Positions 1 to 6,825 of a stretch of DNA of 18,652 nucleotides are shown piece by piece. The notes under the pieces were generated by a model. It saw only the letters and a list, made by a program, of their open reading frames with translations, searched no databases and was not told the origin of the DNA. Location of the stretch: the NCBI GenBank assembly GCA_002441555.1, contig DJWK01000003.1, positions 1 to 18,652 of the forward strand. Reading direction: 5' to 3'. How positions within the stretch are numbered: the stretch's first letter is position 1; each line of letters begins with the position of its first letter. This DNA comes from Thermodesulfobacteriaceae bacterium UBA6232. GTDB taxonomy: Bacteria; Desulfobacterota; Thermodesulfobacteria; Thermodesulfobacteriales; Thermodesulfobacteriaceae. A program made the translations under genes and the position numbers.

Positions 1-52
1 TGTGACATTTTAAATTAGTAAAAACAGGTGACATTTTAAATTTGAATCCACA
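1..52. repeat. Two tandem copies of a 26-bp repeat
   Basis: Two adjacent 26-bp units (1-26 and 27-52) match at about 20 of 26 positions. The shared core GTGACATTTTAAATT is identical at 2-16 and 28-42, and both units end in ACA. The array may continue beyond the left edge. Short repeats beginning TGTGACATTTT recall the multiple terminal repeats of IS21-like elements, but no transposase is visible and the sequence to the right is ordinary chromosomal genes. It could equally be a pair of operator sites upstream of the hydrogenase protease gene. Repeat structure is seen directly; the role is unknown. Confidence 0.6.
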
Positions 53-69
53 ATTTTTTATTTTTCACC

Positions 70-97
70 TTGTCGAATTTTTGAAAATTTTTATAAT
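70..97 (+). promoter_or_regulatory. Sigma-70-like promoter of the hydrogenase protease gene
   Basis: TTGTCG at 70-75 and a perfect TATAAT at 92-97 are separated by 16 nt. A start site about 7 nt after the -10 box would fall near 104, only 2-3 nt before the ATG at 107. The message would then be leaderless or nearly so. The only Shine-Dalgarno hint is a weak GGA at 98-100. Confidence 0.6.
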
Positions 98-106
98 GGA
101 ATTTTC

Positions 107-580
107 ATGAAAAAGAAAATATTAATAATCGGGCTTGGTAATGTGCTTCTAAGTGATGAGGGACTTGGAGTAAAAGTAGTAAAGGAGCTCGAAGAAGAGA
201 TAAATTTGCCTGAAGAAGTTGAAATCCTTGATGGAGGAACAGGGGCCTTTTTCCTTCTTCCTTATCTTGAAAAGGCTGATTATCTTATTATTGTTGATGC
301 CATAAAAACCGGAAATCCCCCTGGAACCCTTATCATAGAAAATCTTGAAAATCTTCCTAAGGATACCCTTGAAAAAATCTCCCTTCACGAGGTAAGTTTC
401 CCCGACCTTTTGAGAATTCTTGAATTAAAGGGCAAAAAGTTTGAAAAAATCATGTTGGCAGGTATTGAACCAAAAAATCTTGAGGTAGGAACAGATATTT
501 CTCAAGAGGTTAAAAGAAATATTCCTCTACTTAAAGAAAGAATTCTCTCAATCTTAAGATCTTGGGGAATCAAAGTTTAG
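107..580 (+). CDS. Hydrogenase maturation protease (HyaD/HybD/HupD family)
   Basis: This is an endopeptidase of about the family's usual size (157 aa). It removes the C-terminal tail of the [NiFe]-hydrogenase large subunit after nickel is inserted, in the cytoplasm. The N-terminal IIGLGNVLLSDEGLG is the family signature. The three residues that sense nickel in HybD are present: Glu18, Asp64 (IIVDAIKTG) and His94 (ISLHEVSFPDLL). It lies next to the hypEAF genes on the other strand, which fits its role. The hydrogenase structural genes are not in the window. Its last 27 bp overlap the 3' end of hypF. The start is the ATG just downstream of a TATAAT box. The family is secure; which hydrogenase it serves cannot be told. 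Confidence 0.93.
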   Translation: MKKKILIIGLGNVLLSDEGLGVKVVKELEEEINLPEEVEILDGGTGAFFLLPYLEKADYLIIVDAIKTGNPPGTLIIENLENLPKDTLEKISLHEVSFPDLLRILELKGKKFEKIMLAGIEPKNLEVGTDISQEVKRNIPLLKERILSILRSWGIKV

Positions 581-2827
581 TTTTAAAGAGGCGTAAAAGG
601 CCTGTCCAAGAGAAATTCCTCCGTCATTAGGTGGAAAAGCTTCATTTCTTAACACTTGGAAACCTTCCTTTTCAAGGAGCTTCAAAGTTTCAAGCAGCAA
701 AGGGCCATTCATAAAGACTCCACCAGAGATAGCCACTCTTTTTATCCCTGAAAGCCTTGCTATCTCAAGAATAACCCTTGCAAGCCCATTTATAAATCTT
801 GTTGCACCAATTGAAGGATTTTTGAAGTCCTTTAGGGCTTCCTTTACAGCCTCTCCCCAATCTATATAAAAACTGTCTTTAACAAAAAAGTTATAAGGCT
901 CTTTCAAATCAGGTTTATAAAGACTTTCAAGCCTCATAGGGGCCTCTCCACTATAGGTATTATAATAGCAAATTCCCAAAAGGGCAGAGAATCCATCAAA
1001 GAGCCTTCCAGCAGAACTACAAAGGGGAGAATTAATTCCTTTCTTCCATGCAGTATAAATATAAAAAAGCTCCTTTTCACTTAAAGTTTTTAAAAAGGGG
1101 AGATCCAAAGAGAGGGTCTCTTCGTCAAAAAGTTCAAATAAAAGGGCTAAAGCAATCCTTCTTGTGTCTTTAACAGCAACCTCTCCTCCGATTAAGCGAA
1201 AGGGTCTTAAAGTAAAAATTCTTTCAAACTGAAAGCCTTTTATTTTAAAAAACTCCCCTCCCCAGATGGTCTTATCCAGGCCATAGCCTGTTCCATCCCA
1301 GGAAACACCCAATATTTCCTCATCTGGCATTTCACCCCTTTCGGCAAAAACAGAATAAATATGCGCCACATGATGTTGAAGCTGTATCAAAGGAATACCT
1401 TGCCTTTCTGAAAACTCGTGGGCCCATCTCGTTGTCTCATATCTTGGATGAAAATCGCAAACTACGACTTCAGGTTTTAATCTATAAAGATTGAGAAAAT
1501 CATAGACGCCTTTTTCAAAGTGTGAAAGACTCCCAAGATCTTCTATATCACCCAGATGTTGGCTGAGAATAATTTTATTTTTAAAAGCAAGAGCAAAGGT
1601 ATTTCTCTCTTGAGCACCAACTGCTAGAATGACTCTTTTGGTGTAAAACTTTAAAAAAACGGGAAGAGGTGCATATCCCCTTGCCCTTCTGATAAAAATA
1701 TAAAGGTTCCCTGCCCTCTTTATAACCGAATCATCAAGCCCCCTTTTAACAGGCCGATTGTGAAGTAAAAGATAATCGGCAATTTGGGAGAGTTTTTCAA
1801 GGGCTTCCTCATTTTCATAAACAATGGGTTCATCAGAAAAATTTCCTGAAGTAGCAATAAGTGGAAAGGGAAGGTCTTTTAAAAGAAGTTGATGAAGAGG
1901 GGTATAAGGAAGAAAAACTCCAAGAGAATTTAAGCCCTCATTGAGATTTTCGGGAAGAAGCCCTTTATCAGGAAGTAAAAGAATGGGAGCCTTAGGAGAG
2001 AGAAGAAATGTTTTATCCTCTTCGGTTAACTCTACATACTCTTTAAGCTGGTTAATATCCCTGAACATCACTGCAAAGGGTTTTTTGCTTCTTTTTTTAC
2101 GAGTTCTTAAGGTTTCAATAACTCGAGGATCATCAGCCCTTGCCATAAGATGAAACCCTGTAAGCCCCTTTACCGCAAGAATTTTTCCTTCTTTGAGAAA
2201 CTTGCGGGCTAAGAAAAGAGCCTCTTCATTTGCTGCCAGTTTCTCCCTTTGATGGCTGAATAATTCAATCTTTGGTCCGCAGAGAGGACAGGCAATGGGT
2301 TCAGCATGAAACCTTCTATCCAGGGGATTTTCATATTCTTTTCTGCAGGCTTCACAAAGAGGGAAAATCTTCATGGTGGTGTTTTCTCTTTCATAGGGGA
2401 TTTTCTCAATAATGCTAAATCTTGGGCCACAATTGGTGCAGGTTATAAAGGGATAAAGATAGCGTCTGTCCTTCTTATCAAAAAGCTCATAAAGACAATC
2501 CTTACAAATCCCCAAATCAGGAAGTATATCAAGCTCAACCTCTGTCTCTTTTTCTGCTTTAATAACCTGAAAATCCTTAAAACCCTCTAAAGGAATTTCT
2601 TTTTTTTCTATATGATAAATCTGGGCATGGGGAGGGGCTTCTCTTTCAAGTCTTTTAACAAATTCGCAAAGTTTATCTTCAGGGCCTTCAACATGGATTC
2701 TTACCCCCTCTGAAGAGTTTAGAACCCATCCAGTAAGAAAAAGCTCTCTTGCAAGGCGATATACAAAGGGTCTAAAACCTACTCCCTGAACAACACCTAC
2801 AATCTTAATCTGAAGGGCTTTCTTCAT
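554..2827 (-). CDS. hypF: Carbamoyltransferase HypF
   Basis: HypF turns carbamoyl phosphate and ATP into a carbamoyl-adenylate and passes the carbamoyl group to the C-terminal cysteine of HypE, the first step in making the cyanide ligands of the [NiFe] site. Domains in order: acylphosphatase-like (about 5-92, GVVQGVGFRPFVYR); two zinc fingers (C108/C111 with C130/C133, then C158/C161 with C180/C183); YrdC-like (about 200-385, KKRSKKPFAVM and TSGNFSDEP); and Kae1-like (about 395-750), with the metal motif HHVAH (His485, His489) and DGTGYG. At 757 aa it is full length. I chose the ATG at 2827; an upstream in-frame TTG at 2839 would add only four residues. The gene overlaps hypA by 23 bp, so translation is probably coupled. 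It is last in the leftward arsC-hypE-hypA-hypF operon. Confidence 0.96.
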   Translation of the reverse strand: MKKALQIKIVGVVQGVGFRPFVYRLARELFLTGWVLNSSEGVRIHVEGPEDKLCEFVKRLEREAPPHAQIYHIEKKEIPLEGFKDFQVIKAEKETEVELDILPDLGICKDCLYELFDKKDRRYLYPFITCTNCGPRFSIIEKIPYERENTTMKIFPLCEACRKEYENPLDRRFHAEPIACPLCGPKIELFSHQREKLAANEEALFLARKFLKEGKILAVKGLTGFHLMARADDPRVIETLRTRKKRSKKPFAVMFRDINQLKEYVELTEEDKTFLLSPKAPILLLPDKGLLPENLNEGLNSLGVFLPYTPLHQLLLKDLPFPLIATSGNFSDEPIVYENEEALEKLSQIADYLLLHNRPVKRGLDDSVIKRAGNLYIFIRRARGYAPLPVFLKFYTKRVILAVGAQERNTFALAFKNKIILSQHLGDIEDLGSLSHFEKGVYDFLNLYRLKPEVVVCDFHPRYETTRWAHEFSERQGIPLIQLQHHVAHIYSVFAERGEMPDEEILGVSWDGTGYGLDKTIWGGEFFKIKGFQFERIFTLRPFRLIGGEVAVKDTRRIALALLFELFDEETLSLDLPFLKTLSEKELFYIYTAWKKGINSPLCSSAGRLFDGFSALLGICYYNTYSGEAPMRLESLYKPDLKEPYNFFVKDSFYIDWGEAVKEALKDFKNPSIGATRFINGLARVILEIARLSGIKRVAISGGVFMNGPLLLETLKLLEKEGFQVLRNEAFPPNDGGISLGQAFYASLKLNFDSPRS

Positions 2828-3167
2828 CCTCAATCTCAAGGGTTTTTAAAATGAGGTCTAAACCACCTATAATTTTTACCTCAAAGGATCCGCAAAAGGG
2901 ACACTGGGCTCTTTTTTCTTGTGGTTCCCCTTCTTTTCCACAGGAAAAACAAATAACCCTTAAAGGGTCCTTTTCAAAAATAATTTCTGCATCTTCAAGA
3001 GGGGTTCCCACTTTAAAATTTTTTATTACCTCTTTGAGATAATCAAGGTCAATTCCAGAAAATTCCCCTATCAAGAGAACCGCCCTTGAAACCCTGGGAT
3101 TATTGAAGGGCTTTAACTCATCCTCAATGGTTTTCAAAAGACTCAAAAATAGAGAGTATTCATGCAT
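2805..3167 (-). CDS. hypA: Hydrogenase nickel incorporation protein HypA
   Basis: HypA is a nickel metallochaperone that works with HypB to insert Ni into the hydrogenase large subunit. The start is set by the family: mature HypA begins Met-His-Glu, and His2 binds nickel. The ATG at 3167 gives MHEYSL and 120 aa; an in-frame TTG two codons upstream would displace this N-terminus. The structural zinc site is complete, with C73-x2-C76 and C89-x2-C92. The start codon overlaps the hypE stop (TGATG, one shared base), a typical coupling arrangement. An acidic tail follows the zinc domain. The usual partner hypB is not in this window. Confidence 0.94.
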   Translation of the reverse strand: MHEYSLFLSLLKTIEDELKPFNNPRVSRAVLLIGEFSGIDLDYLKEVIKNFKVGTPLEDAEIIFEKDPLRVICFSCGKEGEPQEKRAQCPFCGSFEVKIIGGLDLILKTLEIEDEESPSD

Positions 3168-4174
3168 CAGCAAATACGGGGCAAGAATTCACCATCCATA
3201 AGTTCAAGAATCCTTCTTGTTCCGTAAGGGGTCTCAAGATATACCCTTGGGATTTCCCTTTTCTCAAGCACTCTACCAATTATCTTAGCCTCTTTACCAA
3301 GAGGGTGCTTTTTTAGTGTCTCAAGGGCAGAATCTGCCTCTTTTTCAGGAATAGCTATAACTACCCTTCCCTCTGAGGGAAAATGATAGGGCTCAAAGCC
3401 AAGAATTTCACAAAAGGCTCTAACCTGAGGTTTAACGGGAATTTCCTCTTCATAAATCAAAATATCCACTTTGGAAGCCCTTGCCCATTCATAGAGAACT
3501 CCTGCAAGCCCCCCTCTTGTAGGATCTCTTAAGGCGTGAAGTTCAAGGGAACTTTGAAAAAGAGGTTCTAAAAGGGGAAAAAGAGAGGCACAATCACTTT
3601 CCAAGTCTACCTCAAATTTAAATCCCTCTCTTTCTGCAAGAATACAAACTCCGTGATCCCCAATGGAACCCGAAAGAATGATTACATCTCCCGGTTTTAA
3701 GTTTTTTGCTGAAAGTCCTGGATAAATTATCTCACCAATTCCTGAAGTATTTATATAAATTCCATCTGCAGCCCCTTTAGGCACAACCTTGGTATCTCCA
3801 GTAACCACAAAAACCCCATTTTCAGAAAGGACCTCTTTCATGCTTTTAAGTATTCTTTCTAAATCTCTAAGAGGGAAACCCTCTTCAATTATAAGGCTCA
3901 AGGATAAAAATCTTGGCCTTGCCCCCATTACCGCAAGATCATTTAGAGTTCCCACAACGGAGAGCTTTCCTATGTCTCCTCCCTTAAAAAAAAGGGGCTT
4001 AACTGTGAAGGAATCGGTGGTAAAGGCAAGTCTCTTAAAAGAAACCTCAAGGGGAGTTGCATCCTCTAAGGCATTAAGAAGATGGTTACCAAGATATTTC
4101 AGAATAATCCTTTCAAGGAATTTTTGGGTCTCCTCTCCGCCTCCACCAACACTTAAAAGAATTTCTTCATTCAT
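3167..4174 (-). CDS. hypE: Hydrogenase maturation factor HypE (carbamoyl dehydratase)
   Basis: HypE accepts the carbamoyl group from HypF on its C-terminal cysteine and dehydrates it with ATP to a thiocyanate; with HypC and HypD the CN goes to iron. The 335-aa protein ends in PRIC with Cys335 as the last residue, exactly the acceptor tail the family needs. It belongs to the PurM/SelD-like ATP-binding superfamily: a Gly-rich N-terminal loop (VGGGGEET, 9-16), TTDSFTVKP (52-60), GTLNDLAVMGARP (75-87), GDTKVVPKG (126-134) and RDPTRGG (216-222). The gene starts 4 nt after the arsC stop and shares one base with the hypA start. No Shine-Dalgarno is evident, so it probably depends on translation of arsC. 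hypC and hypD are not in the window. Confidence 0.96.
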   Translation of the reverse strand: MNEEILLSVGGGGEETQKFLERIILKYLGNHLLNALEDATPLEVSFKRLAFTTDSFTVKPLFFKGGDIGKLSVVGTLNDLAVMGARPRFLSLSLIIEEGFPLRDLERILKSMKEVLSENGVFVVTGDTKVVPKGAADGIYINTSGIGEIIYPGLSAKNLKPGDVIILSGSIGDHGVCILAEREGFKFEVDLESDCASLFPLLEPLFQSSLELHALRDPTRGGLAGVLYEWARASKVDILIYEEEIPVKPQVRAFCEILGFEPYHFPSEGRVVIAIPEKEADSALETLKKHPLGKEAKIIGRVLEKREIPRVYLETPYGTRRILELMDGEFLPRIC

Positions 4175-4178
4175 GGGT

Positions 4179-4589
4179 CTATAAACTTTTTATGAGTTCT
4201 TCCACCCTTGCCTTAATTTCTTCTCGGATTTTTCTTATCTCTGAAAGGGCATCCTCACTCTTTATTTTAGCAGGATCTGGAAGGGCCCAATGTAATCTTC
4301 TCACCCCAGGTATGTAAGGACAGGTCTCAGAAGCATGATCACATAAAGTAATAATAAGATTGATTTCCTTTAGAGGGATTTCTTCCAATCCCTTGGGGCG
4401 TGCCCCTGAAAGGTCAAAACCCTCTTCTTTCATTACCTCTATAACAAGAGGATTTACCTCTTTTTCAGGCTTGGCCCCTGCAGAAAATACTTCAATATTT
4501 TTTTTATATAACTTGGCAAAGTGTTTGGCATAGGCCTCTGCCATCTGACTCCTTGCAGAATTGCCCGTGCAGATAAAAGCAATCTTCAT
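4179..4589 (-). CDS. arsC: Arsenate reductase ArsC, low-molecular-weight phosphatase fold
   Basis: This 136-aa protein has the fold of low-molecular-weight tyrosine phosphatases and the cysteine set of thioredoxin-coupled arsenate reductases. The P-loop is CTGNSAR (Cys7 to Arg13, C-x5-R). The resolving pair is Cys83 and Cys90 in LCDHASETCP, spaced as in the Staphylococcus pI258-type enzymes. The acid/base Asp105-Pro106 lies in HWALPDPAK. All three redox cysteines are present, so reduction of arsenate to arsenite is the likely activity, with phosphatase activity an alternative. It heads the operon with hypE 4 nt downstream, and no other ars genes are visible. Whether it has any part in hydrogenase maturation is unknown. 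Confidence 0.9.
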   Translation of the reverse strand: MKIAFICTGNSARSQMAEAYAKHFAKLYKKNIEVFSAGAKPEKEVNPLVIEVMKEEGFDLSGARPKGLEEIPLKEINLIITLCDHASETCPYIPGVRRLHWALPDPAKIKSEDALSEIRKIREEIKARVEELIKSL

Positions 4590-4597
4590 AGTTTAAA

Positions 4598-4603
4598 ATT
4601 ATA
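4598..4603 (-). promoter_or_regulatory. -10 box of the arsC-hypEAF operon
   Basis: A perfect TATAAT on the minus strand (read from 4603 to 4598) lies 8 nt before the arsC ATG at 4589. I could not see a good -35 hexamer at 16-18 nt. Transcription would begin 1-2 nt before the ATG. No Shine-Dalgarno is present, so the message would be leaderless. Confidence 0.5.
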
Positions 4604-4693
4604 GCATTTTCCATTAGGTTTTGGTAGGTATTAGACCCTCAAAAAGGCTTAGTTTTTTAGAAAAATTTCTGCTACCCAAAGAGGAAAAAGCCC

Positions 4694-4699
4694 TATAAA
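4694..4699 (+). promoter_or_regulatory. -10 box of rsmI
   Basis: TATAAA at 4694-4699 is followed by 8 nt and then the rsmI ATG at 4708. There is no Shine-Dalgarno within 15 nt; the nearest purine-rich stretch, GAGGAAAAAG at 4681-4690, is too far upstream. No clear -35 is seen. It is back to back with the arsC promoter in the 118-nt gap between the divergent genes. Confidence 0.42.
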
Positions 4700-4707
4700 A
4701 TTTAGCT

Positions 4708-5550
4708 ATGACTGAAAAGACCAAAGGAATTCTCTATGTAGTGGCATTACCCATCGGGAATCTCAAAGATATAACTTTAAGGGCCCTTGAAGTTCTAAAA
4801 GAGGTTGATTTTATTCTCACAGAGGATACAAGAAGTTTCAAAAAGCTTGAAAAGGCCTATCAATTACCCAAGAAAGAACTTATCAGTTTTTACAAAGAGG
4901 TTGAAACTGAAAAGGAAGAAAAAATTATAAAACTTCTTAAAGAAGGGAAAAAAATAGCCCTTTGCAGTGAAGCAGGAACACCTCTTCTTTCAGACCCAGG
5001 CGCAAGACTGGTCAAAAGGGCACATCTTGAAGGTATAAAAGTTGAGCCCATACCAGGAGCCTCTGCCATAACTACTGCCCTTTCTGCAGGAGGGATTGAT
5101 TTATCAAAGGGATTTATTTTTCTTGGCTTTTTACCAAGAAAAGAAAAGGAAATTAAAGAAAGGCTTGAAAAACTACCAAAGGATATGCCCCTTTTGATTT
5201 TTATTCCACCTCACAGGTTTTCAAAGACCCTTCAGATTCTTTTAAAAGTTCTCGGAGAAAGAGCTGCCTTTCTTGCAAGGGAGCTTACCAAATTCCACGA
5301 GGAGCTTCTTTTTACAAGTCTTTCCGAACTTGCAAAAAGGGAAAATGTAAAAGGAGAAATAACTCTAATTATTGAGGGAAAAGAAGAGAAAAAGAGCCCT
5401 TCATTTAATTTAGAGAAAAATATTAAAAACGAAATCAAAGCCTTACTTATGAAAGGCTTAAAAAGTAAAGAGATTTCTAAAGAGCTTTCTAAAAAATACG
5501 GAGTATCCTCAAAGGAAATTTATCGCTTTATAAAGAATCTCAAAGATTAA
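4708..5550 (+). CDS. rsmI: 16S rRNA (cytidine1402-2'-O)-methyltransferase RsmI
   Basis: RsmI uses S-adenosylmethionine to 2'-O-methylate C1402 in the decoding centre of 16S rRNA. The 280-aa length is normal. It has the tetrapyrrole-methylase-like fold: N-terminal GILYVVALPIGNLKDIT (7-23), LTEDTR (38-42), SEAGTPLLSDPGARLV (87-102) and EPIPGASAITTAL (113-125). The last 45 residues look like the small helical C-terminal domain of many RsmI proteins (LKSKEISKELSKKYGVSSKE). The only nearby start is the ATG just after a TATAAA box. Its end overlaps the convergent ispG end by 11 bp. The flanking genes are not functionally related, so it is probably monocistronic. Confidence 0.95.
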   Translation: MTEKTKGILYVVALPIGNLKDITLRALEVLKEVDFILTEDTRSFKKLEKAYQLPKKELISFYKEVETEKEEKIIKLLKEGKKIALCSEAGTPLLSDPGARLVKRAHLEGIKVEPIPGASAITTALSAGGIDLSKGFIFLGFLPRKEKEIKERLEKLPKDMPLLIFIPPHRFSKTLQILLKVLGERAAFLARELTKFHEELLFTSLSELAKRENVKGEITLIIEGKEEKKSPSFNLEKNIKNEIKALLMKGLKSKEISKELSKKYGVSSKEIYRFIKNLKD

Positions 5551-6643
5551 GTCTTTCGGGATGCTCCTTTATGAATTTTTCAATCTCCTCAAAAAAGGCC
5601 TGAAGAAGCTCTTCTTCTTTGACCTTTTTTATAATCCTTCCCTCTCTGAAAATAATTCCTACTCCCTTTCCTCCAGCAATACCGATATCTGCCTCTCTTG
5701 CCTCTCCCGGGCCATTCACTACACATCCCATAACCGCAAGCTTAAGATTAGCTTTTAATTTCCGTGCATAGGAAGAAACTTCTTCGTAAAGCTTCATAAG
5801 GTCAATTTCACACCTTCCGCAGGTTGGACAGGCAATAATATCAGGGTAGAGACTTCTCAATCCGAGGTTTCTTAAAATCTCGTAAGCCACATAGACCTCT
5901 TCCACTGGATCGGCAGTTAAAGAGATGCGCACCGTATCCCCTATTCCCTTTAAGAGTAAATAACTTACTGCCATGGTGTTTTTCACTGTCCCAGGAATAA
6001 GGCCTCCTGCCTCGGTAACCCCTATATGAAGAGGAAAATCGGATTTTTCCGAAAAGATTTCATAGGCCCTTACTGTTTGCCACCAGTTTGAGGATTTAAG
6101 AGACACTTTGAGATTGTAATAGTCATGTTTGGAAACTATGTAGTCAAGCCACCTTTCAGCACTCTCAACCATGGCGTCAGGGGTGGGATGACCGTATTTT
6201 TTTAAAAGGTCTGCCTCAAGGGAGCCTGCATTTATTCCCACTCTTATGCAAACTCCCTCCTCTTTGCAGGCCTTAATTAAAGAATCAAGTCTTTTTTTGT
6301 TCTTAAAGGTCCCGGGATTTATGCGTATCCCAGAAACTCCTGCTTTAATGGCCTTTTCTCCGAGGGAAGTATCAAAGTGAAGATCAGCAATTATGGGAAG
6401 AGGACTTTCCCTTACAATATCTCTTAAGGCTAAAACTGCCCTTTCATCAGGGATAGCAACTCTCACTATTTCACAGCCTGCCTCTTTTAAGCGAAAAATC
6501 TGATCAAGGGTTGACTTTACATCTCTTGTGTCCGTATTGGTCATACTTTGAACTCTTACCGGATTTTCTCCGCCGATTCCAACTTTTCCAACCCGAATTT
6601 CCCTTGTTTTTTTTCTTTTTATCTGGGGATATAGATCAAACAT
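5540..6643 (-). CDS. ispG: 4-hydroxy-3-methylbut-2-en-1-yl diphosphate synthase IspG (GcpE)
   Basis: IspG carries out the [4Fe-4S]-dependent reductive step of the MEP isoprenoid pathway that converts MEcPP to HMBPP, with electrons from ferredoxin or flavodoxin. At 367 aa it is the short bacterial form without the extra domain of plant enzymes. A TIM-barrel N-terminal part includes VQSMTNTDTRD (31-41). The iron-sulfur site is complete: Cys272 and Cys275 in CPTCGRC and Cys307 in GCVVNGPGE, with Glu314 as the fourth ligand candidate. The ATG at 6643 has a good Shine-Dalgarno, AGAGGTG (minus strand, 6657-6651), 7 nt upstream. It stands alone on the minus strand between rsmI and the divergent clc gene. 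Confidence 0.97.
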   Translation of the reverse strand: MFDLYPQIKRKKTREIRVGKVGIGGENPVRVQSMTNTDTRDVKSTLDQIFRLKEAGCEIVRVAIPDERAVLALRDIVRESPLPIIADLHFDTSLGEKAIKAGVSGIRINPGTFKNKKRLDSLIKACKEEGVCIRVGINAGSLEADLLKKYGHPTPDAMVESAERWLDYIVSKHDYYNLKVSLKSSNWWQTVRAYEIFSEKSDFPLHIGVTEAGGLIPGTVKNTMAVSYLLLKGIGDTVRISLTADPVEEVYVAYEILRNLGLRSLYPDIIACPTCGRCEIDLMKLYEEVSSYARKLKANLKLAVMGCVVNGPGEAREADIGIAGGKGVGIIFREGRIIKKVKEEELLQAFFEEIEKFIKEHPERLNL

Positions 6644-6825
6644 TCATAAGCACCTCTTTCAATTATCTATTTTTACCTAAATATCAGATGAATAGAACTT
6701 CTGCAAGGGGAGTTTTTTATCCTTTGATTCTCTATATTTTTTAATTAAAACCTTTTCTCCAATTTCTCTACCTGTATAGACTAAAACTTGAAAATTCATC
6801 AATTTTTATTAAAGTCCTTAAAAAA
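6644..6825. other. Intergenic region between divergent ispG and clc
   Basis: This 182-nt AT-rich gap should hold promoters for both flanking genes. On the minus strand TTGCAG then 17 nt and TATTTA is a weak candidate for ispG. No convincing -35/-10 pair or Shine-Dalgarno was found for clc. A short T-rich open stretch here does not resemble a protein. No strong hairpin was seen. Confidence 0.4.

Noticed and set aside
149..388. Minus-strand open frame inside the hydrogenase protease gene
   Set aside because: It lies wholly within a well-supported gene and shows no family features.
2828..2839. Upstream TTG start for hypF
   Set aside because: It adds four residues with no homology support; the ATG at 2827 fits the acylphosphatase domain start.
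3168..3173. Upstream TTG start for hypA
   Set aside because: It would put residues before the Met-His-Glu nickel-binding N-terminus that defines HypA.
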